Below, piece by piece: positions 1 through 8,339 of a DNA stretch of 64,000 nucleotides. The notes below the pieces were generated by a model that searched no databases, was not told the DNA's origin, and saw nothing but the letters and a program-made list of their open reading frames with translations. The stretch is from positions 186,001 through 250,000 of the forward strand of contig NZ_BDAC01000002.1 in assembly GCF_002091635.1 (NCBI RefSeq), given 5' to 3'. A program made the position numbers and the translations under genes. Numbering within the stretch: position 1 is the first letter of the stretch; each line of letters begins with the position of its first letter. This DNA comes from Pseudomonas indica NBRC 103045 (lineage in GTDB: Bacteria; Pseudomonadota; Gammaproteobacteria; Pseudomonadales; Pseudomonadaceae).

Positions 1-3000
1 TGCCTTCTCCAGCATCGATGACGTCAGCATCGGCATGGCCGTAGATGGCGTCGTCCTGCGCCGTACCTTCCAGCGCCTTCAGCTTGATCGCCTGGTAATC
101 CCATTCCACGCCATTGGCGAAAACGAACCGTTCCAGTGCGGTGGCGCCCGCCACCCCGGCCTGGGAGGAGAACTGGCCTAGGATACGCAGTGCATCACCG
201 GTTACTTGGTTGACGACCAGCAGGTCGGCACCATCCCGGCGCAGAAGAAGGTCCTCCGGCGCCACGTCGGCAAAATGAAGGCTGTCGCTGCCCGCACTGT
301 CCAGAATGACGTCGCTTCCCCAGCCTGCGGCCAGACGATACCGATCGTCCCCGGCCCCACCCTCCAGCCGATCGTCTCCGGTCCCCCCTTCGAGCAGGTC
401 GCTGCCACCACCCGCGAACAGCCGATCATTACCCTCGCCACCAAGCACAGTGTCATTGCCTTCGCCGGCATATACGGTGTCGTTGCCGTCACGCGCGTCG
501 ATGAGATCATCGCTGGCGTACCCCTGGATCACGTCGGCGAACGTCGTACCCTCCAGCGTCAACAAACACAGTTGGGAGGGGTCGATCAGGGTCTCCAAGC
601 CTTCGCCGTATTGCAGGCGAATTCCGCTGATCGGCAGCTCGTTGCGGAAGAAGGCGCTCAGGCTCAATTGGTCGCCCGGGCTGTTGAGGAAGGTGACGAC
701 CAGGCTGGTTCCGTCACGCCGGAAGACCAGTTCGTCCAGAGGCAATCCAGACACGTAGATGGTCACGACATCGTCATATGCATCGACGATCACATCCTGG
801 CCGTCGCCCTTGGCGAACAGGTATCGGTTGGTTCCAGTGCCCCCGTCGAGCCGATCATTTCCCTTGCCTCCGGCGAGAAAGTCATCACCGGCACCGCCCA
901 CGAGGATGTCATTGCCATCGCCTCCTTGCAGGGTATCGCGCCCGGCACCGCCGTCCAGATAGTCGTTACCAGCTCCCCCGGACAGGTGATCGTCACCACT
1001 GCCTCCATCCAGATGGTCATCGTCCGCGCCACCCTCCAGCACATCGTTGCCTTCCCCACCACGCAGCACGTCGTTGCCAGCGTCGCCGGACAGGCGGTCG
1101 TCCCCCGTGCCCCCATCCAGGGTGTCGTTACCTTCCCCGCCGGACAGCGTGTCGTTGCCGGCGTTACCGGACAATCGGTCGTCTCCGGCGAGGCCGGACA
1201 GCGAATCGTGAGTGGCATATCCCTCGATGACGTCGTCACCCACCCCGGTCTGCAGGACCATCGCCTTGACGTCATCGATGGTCCAGACGGTGCCGTCGTG
1301 GAACTCGATCCGGTCGACCGCCGTTCCGTCGGCTGCCTCGCCAGTGAAATAGCCGGTCACCCGGATGCTGTCCGTAGCGGACGTCATGATCAGCAGGTCA
1401 TTATCCGACCGCTTGAGATTGACGGCGCTACGCTCGATGCCTTGTCCGAACAGGATACGATCCAGCTTGCCGCCACTTTCCGCTGCGTTATCGACGACGT
1501 CGATACCGTGGCCCAGGTCGAACAGATAGGTATCGCTGCCACGTCCCCCAATAAGCGAGTCGTTGCCGGTACCGCCATCCAGGGTGTCGTTGCCGTCGTC
1601 CCCCATCAGCACATCGTCGCCCGCATTACCGGACAATCGATCGTTACCACCCAACCCATGGATGTTGTCGTTGCCCGCCAAGGCATCGATGCTGTCGGCT
1701 TGGGTGGAGCCGAAGATCAGGTCATCGCCCGCCGTGATCGACGAAGCGGTGAGTATCGCGAGAATCTGCTGCTGGTTCAGGCTGCTGCCATCGGCGAAGC
1801 GAATCAGCTCCACCGCGCCAAAATCCAGCGTGCCATCGAAATCGAAGAAATTGTCGATGCGCAGTGAGCCAGCCTCACTGCCATCCACGTGCTTGACCTT
1901 GATCCACACCGACGTGGTGTTGCGGGAGAACGCCAGATCGGCTTGGCCGATACCTTGGCCAAACACCACCTGATCCAGGCCGCCACGGTCGAAGATGACG
2001 TCATTACCCTGGCCACGCGAGAAGTGATAGCTATCACCGCCGGCCTCCCCATAAAAGCGGTCGTCACCTTCCAGACCGTGGAAAATCGTTCCAGCGCTTA
2101 CACCATAGAGGACGTCGTTATCCGTGGTACCGATTCGGGTCGAGAAATCGAAGTACGGAGCCAGGTCGCTATTGGATGCGGCGATGGCCTGGAAAGCGGC
2201 ATCGCGCTTGGCTCGATAGCTGGGCGAGTAGGTCCCCAGGTCCGTCAGCACGGTGACGATGCCCTGAATACGCTCTGTCTGCCCTGAAGTGAACAATGCC
2301 TCCAGACGCCCCTGCAGAGCGTCCCAGTCAACGACGATCGACTGAGCATCCGAGCCGAAATGCGAGCGGATGATGTCCAGCTCGCTGGCATATTCGGTCT
2401 GCGCCAGAAGCTGTGCGGCAGTGAAGCGCTTGAACTCCAGGTACTCGGCAACCAGGATCGGCGCCGCCTGTCCATGCGGGTTCGGATCCCGCTCGCCCCA
2501 GCACCAGGTGCCCGAGTAAGGACGGCCAACCAGGTTTTCCAGGGTGACCAACTGGCGGGCATCCATGACGTGCCCATAGATTCTCTTCGGGTCGCGGCTG
2601 TACGGGTCCACATCGGCCGCACCGGCCCAGCGGTAGATCAGGTCGTCGAGCAAAGTGTCCCGGCTGGCGGAGTCGGTGGCCGCAAGATACTGGCTCAAGA
2701 GGTCTTTCAGCCCCGCGTCCAGCACCATCGCCTGATGCAGGTCATGCACCTTGCCGAAGCCTTTGGCGTTGGCCAGGAACACGACATCCGGCGTGAGCGC
2801 GATACTGCCGTTGTTCACCCGGTGCGCCGCATCCACCTTGAACCAGACATCCGCCGCAGTAGACGCGGTACCGTTGCCCAGCACCACCGTCGCCACTTGC
2901 CGATGCTCATGGCCATAAGCATCGACTTGGCTGGAATCGCTGTAAGCGGTACTGATCGAAACCACACCGGCGTCAGCCAGGCTCTGCAGCTCGCCAACCT

Positions 3001-5059
3001 CGCTGATGCCATTGCCGTTCAGGTCGCGCCAGACCTGCAGCGAGGCGTAGGAGGCATCCTGTGCGTCGACCACGCCGTCGCCGTTGTCGTCATATTCGGC
3101 CAGGGCCTGGAAGCCATTCTCAGCCCGCTCGCCATTGCGCAGAAGGCTGTTGTTGCCGAACAACTCCGCACCGTCGGTGATGCGGCCGTCTCCATTGCGG
3201 TCATGAACCAACAGGCCATCGTCCGGGCTCACCCAACCGCTGCGCTCGCTCAGCCCATCGTTGTCCAGGTCGAAATAGGCAGCACCCACCTTGAGCGTCT
3301 CGATGCCGTCGCCATCCAGGTCGATGACGATAGGGGAAGTGCGGCTTTCGGCGTCGTCGGTTTCTGGGGTTTCTTCTTCCTCTTCTTCTTCCTCTTCGTC
3401 GTCCAATTTCAAAAAGATGCCAAGCTTGCCATCTGTAAAATCATTAATGGTGAGCCCACCATTGATTACAAGGGTCGTACCATTGAGAACATAGGTATTA
3501 CCGCCACCTTTATAGGTATTTTCCGGATCAGTTTCCTTTCTAACCCCACCCGTTAGCAGTTTGTTATGCAGCTGGACTCGACCGAACCCATTCGAATCGT
3601 CTTGAATTACATCGCTGTCATCTACCACATAAACATCGTAACCGGCGCCACCATAAAGGTAATCAACCCCTTCGCCTCCATCTAGATAGTCAGACTCATC
3701 ACCGCCATGAAGGGTATCAGAACCACTTTCACCGAATAATTGATTCCTTCCTGACTCGCCATGAAGCTCATCGTTATCAGCTCCACCTTTTAATACATCT
3801 GCGCCTGCACCTCCATAGAGAATATCATTTCCCCCATCGCCATAAAGGGTGTCGTCATCACCATCTCCATAAAGGGTATCATTTCCGGCAAGACCGTATA
3901 GTACATCTCCCTTATCGCCCCCCTTTAATGTATTATCTGTACCATTGCCACGAATAAGATCTATGCCACTGGACGTCAACTCGGACGCATCCAAAGAACT
4001 TTCATCCTCGCTTAAAGCATAAGCGGCATCAAGCGACATCCCGCCAGCATAGGTTGCCGAAAGGTGATCCAGTGCTGGTCTTACAGACTGCTTAAAGTCT
4101 TCTCGCAAATCAGCAGGCAAATTTTGAACAGCAGAAAACACTTCGGTCTCTACTCCTGTTGAACTATACCTCTTTCCGCGAAAAAAATAATCTGCCGTTT
4201 TTAGCGCCTCATCAGTGTCACCACTAAAGGCGCCTGTAGGTGAATCAAACAACCCAAATGCATCAGATTCCCGATCTCGGCGGGTTCTATATTGGTTCGC
4301 GGAGAAATATCGTATTTCCAACCATATCTTGACACGGGTGTTTTCATCAGACTCATGCACAGTCCCATTGGCTAGGCCAATGAGAGTTGGAGATCCCGGC
4401 AATTGGTATAACGTGCTTAATATTGCAGCCCTTTCTTTCGATTCAGGGACAGCAGTCAAGGAAATTCTGTTCTCTAGGCTATTGGTCAGGTGATAAGTCA
4501 GCATTTCATTGGCATCGTCTATAGTGCCAAGAGCCAATTCAAGTTGATCGGCATAATGCCTCATCAGCACCCGAAATTTATCTGTCGCACTCATTCCCGT
4601 ATCGAAAACGATCGTAGTGCCACCTGATCCATTTATTCCATTCGCCAATTGGCCACAATACTCATTCAGTAAAATTGTGTTTTCAGTATGAGGCGCGCCA
4701 TCTAAGGTCTGAGGATGTTGATTAAGAAAGGTTCTCAGCGCCCTAGCAGAACTTAGTGTTTCCACATCTCCCGCACTGAGAACTGCAAGATCAGCCTGCG
4801 CCAAATACATGTTGATTTCTGCCGTATTGCGAACAAGCAAATCCAATCCATAACCAATAGCCAAACTATTGTTGCCATCAAAGTGAGGAGCCAAATCGGA
4901 TGTTTCGATAGCGTTCCGAAGCTCTTTACGAAAAAGCGCAGCGTGCTCGCTAATCTTAATAAGCGAGTTTCTATAGGTTGGATAATCTACATAATCCCTA
5001 TTGAACTCAGGCACTGCCTCACCTGAAACAACATAGCTTCCATATGTATTAAGCGCCAT
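1..5059 (-). CDS. RTX protein with N-terminal lysozyme-like domain (3' end outside window)
   Basis: The frame is open from the ATG at 5059 to base 1 (1686 codons, no stop), so the C-terminus lies left of the window. A GGGGG-type ribosome site precedes the ATG; an in-frame ATG at 5071 has no good site. Residues 30-275 look like a T4-type lysozyme: FDGNNSLAIGYG at 60-71 matches the YxDxxGxxTIGYG signature, and KIWLEIRYFS at 244-253 followed by RRDRESDAFGLF matches the family's C-terminal part. Glycine/aspartate nonapeptide RTX repeats start near residue 373 and recur near 985, 1123-1180, 1277-1406, 1520-1577 and 1667 onward. EF-hand-like segments (DLDGDGIET, DRNGDGRITDGAELFG) and HCBP-related stretches lie between blocks. 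RTX proteins leave by type I secretion; no secretion genes are in the window. Inferred role: exported muramidase toxin. Confidence 0.88.
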   Translation of the reverse strand, partial: MALNTYGSYVVSGEAVPEFNRDYVDYPTYRNSLIKISEHAALFRKELRNAIETSDLAPHFDGNNSLAIGYGLDLLVRNTAEINMYLAQADLAVLSAGDVETLSSARALRTFLNQHPQTLDGAPHTENTILLNEYCGQLANGINGSGGTTIVFDTGMSATDKFRVLMRHYADQLELALGTIDDANEMLTYHLTNSLENRISLTAVPESKERAAILSTLYQLPGSPTLIGLANGTVHESDENTRVKIWLEIRYFSANQYRTRRDRESDAFGLFDSPTGAFSGDTDEALKTADYFFRGKRYSSTGVETEVFSAVQNLPADLREDFKQSVRPALDHLSATYAGGMSLDAAYALSEDESSLDASELTSSGIDLIRGNGTDNTLKGGDKGDVLYGLAGNDTLYGDGDDDTLYGDGGNDILYGGAGADVLKGGADNDELHGESGRNQLFGESGSDTLHGGDESDYLDGGEGVDYLYGGAGYDVYVVDDSDVIQDDSNGFGRVQLHNKLLTGGVRKETDPENTYKGGGNTYVLNGTTLVINGGLTINDFTDGKLGIFLKLDDEEEEEEEEETPETDDAESRTSPIVIDLDGDGIETLKVGAAYFDLDNDGLSERSGWVSPDDGLLVHDRNGDGRITDGAELFGNNSLLRNGERAENGFQALAEYDDNGDGVVDAQDASYASLQVWRDLNGNGISEVGELQSLADAGVVSISTAYSDSSQVDAYGHEHRQVATVVLGNGTASTAADVWFKVDAAHRVNNGSIALTPDVVFLANAKGFGKVHDLHQAMVLDAGLKDLLSQYLAATDSASRDTLLDDLIYRWAGAADVDPYSRDPKRIYGHVMDARQLVTLENLVGRPYSGTWCWGERDPNPHGQAAPILVAEYLEFKRFTAAQLLAQTEYASELDIIRSHFGSDAQSIVVDWDALQGRLEALFTSGQTERIQGIVTVLTDLGTYSPSYRAKRDAAFQAIAASNSDLAPYFDFSTRIGTTDNDVLYGVSAGTIFHGLEGDDRFYGEAGGDSYHFSRGQGNDVIFDRGGLDQVVFGQGIGQADLAFSRNTTSVWIKVKHVDGSEAGSLRIDNFFDFDGTLDFGAVELIRFADGSSLNQQQILAILTASSITAGDDLIFGSTQADSIDALAGNDNIHGLGGNDRLSGNAGDDVLMGDDGNDTLDGGTGNDSLIGGRGSDTYLFDLGHGIDVVDNAAESGGKLDRILFGQGIERSAVNLKRSDNDLLIMTSATDSIRVTGYFTGEAADGTAVDRIEFHDGTVWTIDDVKAMVLQTGVGDDVIEGYATHDSLSGLAGDDRLSGNAGNDTLSGGEGNDTLDGGTGDDRLSGDAGNDVLRGGEGNDVLEGGADDDHLDGGSGDDHLSGGAGNDYLDGGAGRDTLQGGDGNDILVGGAGDDFLAGGKGNDRLDGGTGTNRYLFAKGDGQDVIVDAYDDVVTIYVSGLPLDELVFRRDGTSLVVTFLNSPGDQLSLSAFFRNELPISGIRLQYGEGLETLIDPSQLCLLTLEGTTFADVIQGYASDDLIDARDGNDTVYAGEGNDTVLGGEGNDRLFAGGGSDLLEGGTGDDRLEGGAGDDRYRLAAGWGSDVILDSAGSDSLHFADVAPEDLLLRRDGADLLVVNQVTGDALRILGQFSSQAGVAGATALERFVFANGVEWDYQAIKLKALEGTAQDDAIYGHADADVIDAGEG
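3371..3397 (-). repeat. Poly-glutamate codon run inside the RTX gene
   Basis: Nine consecutive Glu codons (GAA/GAG mix), preceded by two Asp codons, form an acidic hinge at residues 555-563 of the RTX protein. The tract is made of triplets, so slippage would change length without breaking frame. It also marks the place where base composition switches from AT-rich (upstream lysozyme half) to GC-rich (downstream repeat half). Confidence 0.8.
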
Positions 5060-5234
5060 ATATTCCCCCATTGATAAGTATAATTTAATACCACACAACG
5101 CCTCCTTTTACAGAGGGCTAAATCTGCGCCAAGCCTCGTTACCGAGAGGTCACCAGCAAGAGCTTTACACTAGCAGCTCCAAGCCTTATCTTTTTCATCT
5201 GAATACATGCTCCGCCTGGATTTTAGTTTTCCAG

Positions 5235-5660
5235 CTATTGCAAGCACGAGTCACAATCCAATTGAATTTTTTTGAGCTGCCTAATGCGCTCGTTATTTAA
5301 TTCGGCTGCGCACGCTTTAAAAAAAAGCTGTCCTTGGGTCTCCGGCTCTCGAAAAGATCGAGCGCTTATAGACTGAACAACGCACTCACTATTCCTGAAG
5401 GCTAGCCATTTATTTTGAGCATCGTCGAATAGCCCAATATCGCGTTTCAATCTCTTCCGGATACTTATAGTGACGGAATCAAATTCTTCGATGGACTGGG
5501 TGTAGAAATACTCGACACACAAATCGATCTGAACAGCATCATCAAGATCAAAGCATTCATTTGCTGCTTGCGCCACTCTGCCAAACTCGTCGCTTACATA
5601 CTCAGAGGCATAAGCACTAAGCGAAAAAACCAAAACTGCAAATACTTGACAAATCTTCAT
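5235..5660 (-). CDS. LprI/DUF1311-type secreted lysozyme inhibitor, putative immunity protein
   Basis: This 141-residue protein starts at the ATG at 5660, which has a strong GGAGGG ribosome site; an upstream in-frame start would spoil the signal peptide. Residues 1-19 form a signal peptide (hydrophobic VFAVLVFSLSAYAS). The mature part has cysteines in ANECFDLDD, IDLCVEYF and NSECVVQS and near the C-terminus, and carries the DUF1311 pattern of Q-x2-W-x3-R-x3-C (AQNKWLAFRNSEC) followed by CAAELNNERIRQL. DUF1311 includes the LprI lysozyme inhibitors, which act in the periplasm. It lies 175 bp upstream of, and co-oriented with, the RTX gene whose N-terminus looks like a lysozyme, so I infer a self-protection role. 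The gene is AT-rich like the toxin's N-terminal half. Confidence 0.75.
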   Translation of the reverse strand: MKICQVFAVLVFSLSAYASEYVSDEFGRVAQAANECFDLDDAVQIDLCVEYFYTQSIEEFDSVTISIRKRLKRDIGLFDDAQNKWLAFRNSECVVQSISARSFREPETQGQLFFKACAAELNNERIRQLKKIQLDCDSCLQ

Positions 5661-5838
5661 GCACCACCCTCCTATAAGCAAATAACGATGCAACTAAATG
5701 GAACAGATTTATTTACCAACCCCCAAATAAATCTGCCTCCTTTGCCATAGTTACCTGTTTGATAAATCAGCATAATTTTCATGAAGCCGTCCTAGACTTT
5801 CCACCGCCGTTGTCATTGCAAATCTCCGCGACTGTAAA

Positions 5839-6123
5839 TTACCTGTGCCATGCCACAGGGGTTAATATGCATTGCAATTTGCCAGCCCCCTCCTTCTCAG
5901 GAGAAAAAATCAAAAGCTCAGGGTATGCAAAATCAACTGAAGGAGTAGCCACCGCAACTACACCAGATTCCAATTTATAGAAATTCCAGAGAGCTGAAGA
6001 GGCTGAGCCTATATTTCTATAGGCTCTATTCCCGCCATAAGGGAATATTAGCTCCCGAGAATTCTTATCACTCGCCACCACATATAATGCATCATGCCTA
6101 GTGAATCCCCACTCCTGCTCCAA
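5839..6123 (-). pseudogene. Unrecognised AT-rich open frame, probably a gene remnant
   Basis: A minus-strand frame encodes about 94 residues from a TTG codon at 6123. The frame stays open upstream to a stop near 6187 but has no ATG and no clear ribosome site. The segment ALWNFYKLESGVVAV followed by YPELLIFSP looks protein-like but matches no family I know. It lies upstream of the inhibitor gene, on the same strand and in the same AT-rich block, so it may be the tail of an eroded neighbour such as an orphan immunity gene. That is a guess from position only. Confidence 0.25.
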
Positions 6124-6347
6124 CCGGTGATTAGCCTTGGCAATTATTGCGTGTTGAAAATTACGACAGCTAACAAAACCATGACCGGTAGCGCAAAACT
6201 CTTAAAACAGACTACAGGCAACTTACTGCAACTCAATCTTGCATGCTCCATTTCATCCCCCTATAAAATCACTAAAATTCCACTTGCCTATCAAATCAAC
6301 GCTCAAAACTGTGCAACACCTGACCTTTCCGGTACGGTGTTGCCCCT

Positions 6348-6545
6348 ATGTCCTATTCCGAACTCAGCGCTGCAGAACGCACCACCATTCAAATCGGTCA
6401 TATATTCAAGACTTAAGTCAGCATCGAATTGTCCGTCTGATCGAATGCATCCCATCGAATTGACCATCACTCGAGAGCTGCACCGCAATCGAGAAACCTG
6501 CGGCAGTTACTCGGCCCACACTGCCCAGCAGCAGGCGGCCGTCTT
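6348..6545 (+). pseudogene. IS30-family transposase relic (N-terminal HTH region, frameshifted)
   Basis: Three reading frames read in succession rebuild the start of an IS30 transposase. From the ATG at 6348 the first frame gives MSYSELSAAERTTIQIGHI, then stops at 6416. The second frame gives LSQHRIVRLIECIPSN and stops. The third gives TITRELHRNRETCGSYS followed by AHTAQQQAA. IS30 transposases begin MSYxELSxxERxxIxxG, continue GLSxRxIARxLGRSPSTISRELRRN, then GxYxAxxAQ. Two frame shifts, two stops and loss of the catalytic domain show that it is dead. No matching terminal inverted repeats were identified with confidence; the palindrome GCAACACC/GGTGTTGC lies just upstream at 6313-6343. Confidence 0.75.
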
Positions 6546-7054
6546 CGGCAAATTCGTGGGTGGGGTGAGCTGTTCGAGCGGAAACTGCGACGTTATGGAA
6601 ACACGTGAGCATGGCCTGACAGGCCAAGCTGGTGTCGAGTTTGGGGAAAGCTGAGGGGAGCGCATCCTGCGTGTACATCCGTCGTCCTTCTTCAACGAGT
6701 GCCTCGTGCGGCAACGATGCGCATTGTCCTTGACGCCACGCGCCGCATGGCGTGCGATGGCTCACATGACGGAGGCGTATGTCGGAAGGCTTACACGAAA
6801 AAGGATAATCCGGGTTTTGCTGTCGATGGCCTACCGGACCCACGCTGGGCTCGTTCGACGCGTGATGGGCTCTCGGATAGAGCCATGACAAGGCTCGGCG
6901 AGCCTACGATACAGGCCGGGCTGCATAGGCAAGGAAGCGACCAGGCTGGCGATCCAGCCAGCCTCCGCAGCCCGATCTGCGCGGCCCGATCTGCTTTCAA
7001 TGCAGCAGGACTGACACGCAGCAGATCGTGAACCGGCTCTAAGTCCAACAGATC
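6546..7054. other. Gap with no convincing gene between IS30 relic and prpF
   Basis: GC content returns to core-like levels here. Open frames exist on both strands (for example a minus-strand frame covering 6791-7048 and a larger one above it), but none has a ribosome site, a recognisable domain or Pseudomonas-like codon usage. The sequence resembles multi-copy intergenic DNA that is often mis-annotated as short hypothetical proteins in this group; that comparison is from memory. I treat it as debris or repeat-like DNA. Confidence 0.4.
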
Positions 7055-8236
7055 CTAGAAGCTATCGCCCGGTACGCGCACCCAGCCCTCCATCAGCACG
7101 CGCGCGCTGCGGCTCATGATGGCCTTGGTCACGGTCCATTCGCCGTTCACCTGACGGGCCTCGGCGCCGACCCGCAGGGTGCCCGACGGATGTCCGAAAC
7201 GCACCGCACTGCGCTCGCCGCCGCCGGCGGCAAGGTTGACCAAGGTGCCGGGAATCGCCGCGGCGGTGCCGATGGCCACCGCACAGGTACCCATCATGGC
7301 GTGGTGCAGTTTGCCCATGGACAGCGCGCGCACCAGCAGATCGACCTCGCCGGCCTCGATCTGCTTGCCGCTGGATGCCTTGTAGTCCTTGGGCGGCGAC
7401 ACAAAGGCGATTTTCGGCGTGTGCTGGCGGGTGGCGGCCTCCTCCGGGCTCTTGATGAGCCCCATGCGCAGCGCACCGGCGATACGGAGCTGCTCGAAGC
7501 GCGCCAGTTGCGCGGGATCGCCATTGATCGCTTCGCGCAGCTCGGTGCCCTGGTAGCCGATGTCTTCGGCGTTGACGAACACGGTTGGGATGCCCGCGCT
7601 GATCATGGTCGCCTTGAAGGTACCGACACCCGGCACTTCGAGGTCATCCACCAGGTTGCCGGTGGGAAACATCGAGCCTTCGCCGTCATCGGATGGATCG
7701 AGGAATTCCAGCACGATCTCCGCAGCCGGAAAGGTCACGCCATCCAGTTCGAAGTCGCCGGTTTCCTGTACCTGACCATCGGTGACCGGCACATGGGCAA
7801 TGATGGTTTTCTGGATATTGGCCTGCCAGATACGCACCGTGCAGATGCCGTTCTGCGGGATACGCGCCGGATCTACCAGACCGGCATGAAGGGCGAAGGC
7901 ACCGGCCGCGGTGGACAGGTTGCCGCAATTGCCGCTCCAGTCAACGAAGGCCTTGTCGATGGAGACCTGGCCGTAGAGATAGTCCACGTCGTGATCGGGC
8001 TGGCTGCTTTTCGACAGGATCACGCATTTGGAGGTCGACGAGGTGGCGCCGCCCATGCCGTCGATATGCGCGGCATACGGGTCGGGGCTGCCGATCACGC
8101 GCATGAACAGCCGGTCGCGCGCCTCGCCCGGCACTTGGCAGCGTTCTGGCAGGTCCTGCAGACGAAAGAACACACCCTTGCTGGTGCCACCGCGCATGTA
8201 AGTGGCGGGAATCTTGATCTGGGGTTGCTGAGCCAT
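7055..8236 (-). CDS. prpF: 2-methylaconitate cis-trans isomerase PrpF
   Basis: PrpF isomerises the 2-methylaconitate made by AcnD so that it can be hydrated to 2-methylisocitrate in propionate breakdown. The 393-residue protein starts MAQQPQIKIPATYMRGGTSKG, a PrpF hallmark (MRGGTSKG/VFF), at the ATG at 8236 with an AGGA site seven bases upstream; a longer in-frame extension into the acnD end is spurious. Further family features are GMGGATSSTSK and the WSGNCGNLS segment. It is the last gene of the operon, 103 bp after acnD. Downstream lies the IS30 relic and the RTX island rather than prpD. Confidence 0.95.
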   Translation of the reverse strand: MAQQPQIKIPATYMRGGTSKGVFFRLQDLPERCQVPGEARDRLFMRVIGSPDPYAAHIDGMGGATSSTSKCVILSKSSQPDHDVDYLYGQVSIDKAFVDWSGNCGNLSTAAGAFALHAGLVDPARIPQNGICTVRIWQANIQKTIIAHVPVTDGQVQETGDFELDGVTFPAAEIVLEFLDPSDDGEGSMFPTGNLVDDLEVPGVGTFKATMISAGIPTVFVNAEDIGYQGTELREAINGDPAQLARFEQLRIAGALRMGLIKSPEEAATRQHTPKIAFVSPPKDYKASSGKQIEAGEVDLLVRALSMGKLHHAMMGTCAVAIGTAAAIPGTLVNLAAGGGERSAVRFGHPSGTLRVGAEARQVNGEWTVTKAIMSRSARVLMEGWVRVPGDSF

Positions 8237-8270
8237 GATTTCGTCCTGGCTTATGAATGGATAACCGCGG

Positions 8271-8293
8271 GTGGATGGCTTTTTTCCATCCAC
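8271..8293. promoter_or_regulatory. Hairpin between acnD and prpF
   Basis: GTGGATGG and CCATCCAC form an 8-bp stem around a 7-base loop that is T-rich on the plus strand. It sits inside the 103-bp acnD-prpF gap. On the minus-strand transcript there is no U-tract after the stem, so it is more likely an RNA-processing or partial attenuation element than a full terminator. Confidence 0.4.
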
Positions 8294-8339
8294 CGCGAAC
8301 CGCAACGGTGGACCGTGATGCGCAACCCACCCTACGGGT

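Noticed and set aside
330-1230. CRISPR-like regularly spaced repeats
   Set aside because: The periodicity is that of nonapeptide (27-bp) RTX coding repeats in frame, without unique spacers.
206-1867. 553-codon open frame on the plus strand at the left end
   Set aside because: It is antisense to the RTX repeats; the repeating Val/Ala/Gly pattern mirrors the GGxGxD codons, and the minus strand is open from 5059 to 1 with clear domains.
3371-3397. Phase-variable repeat
   Set aside because: The run is made of triplets with mixed GAA/GAG codons, so slippage would not switch the gene off.
2360-3556. 398-codon plus-strand open frame
   Set aside because: Antisense shadow of the RTX gene; no ribosome site or domain, and its C-terminal Phe/Val run is just the complement of the poly-Glu hinge.
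6700-7048. Short hypothetical genes on both strands
   Set aside because: No ribosome sites, no domains, overlapping frames on both strands; looks like intergenic or repeat DNA.
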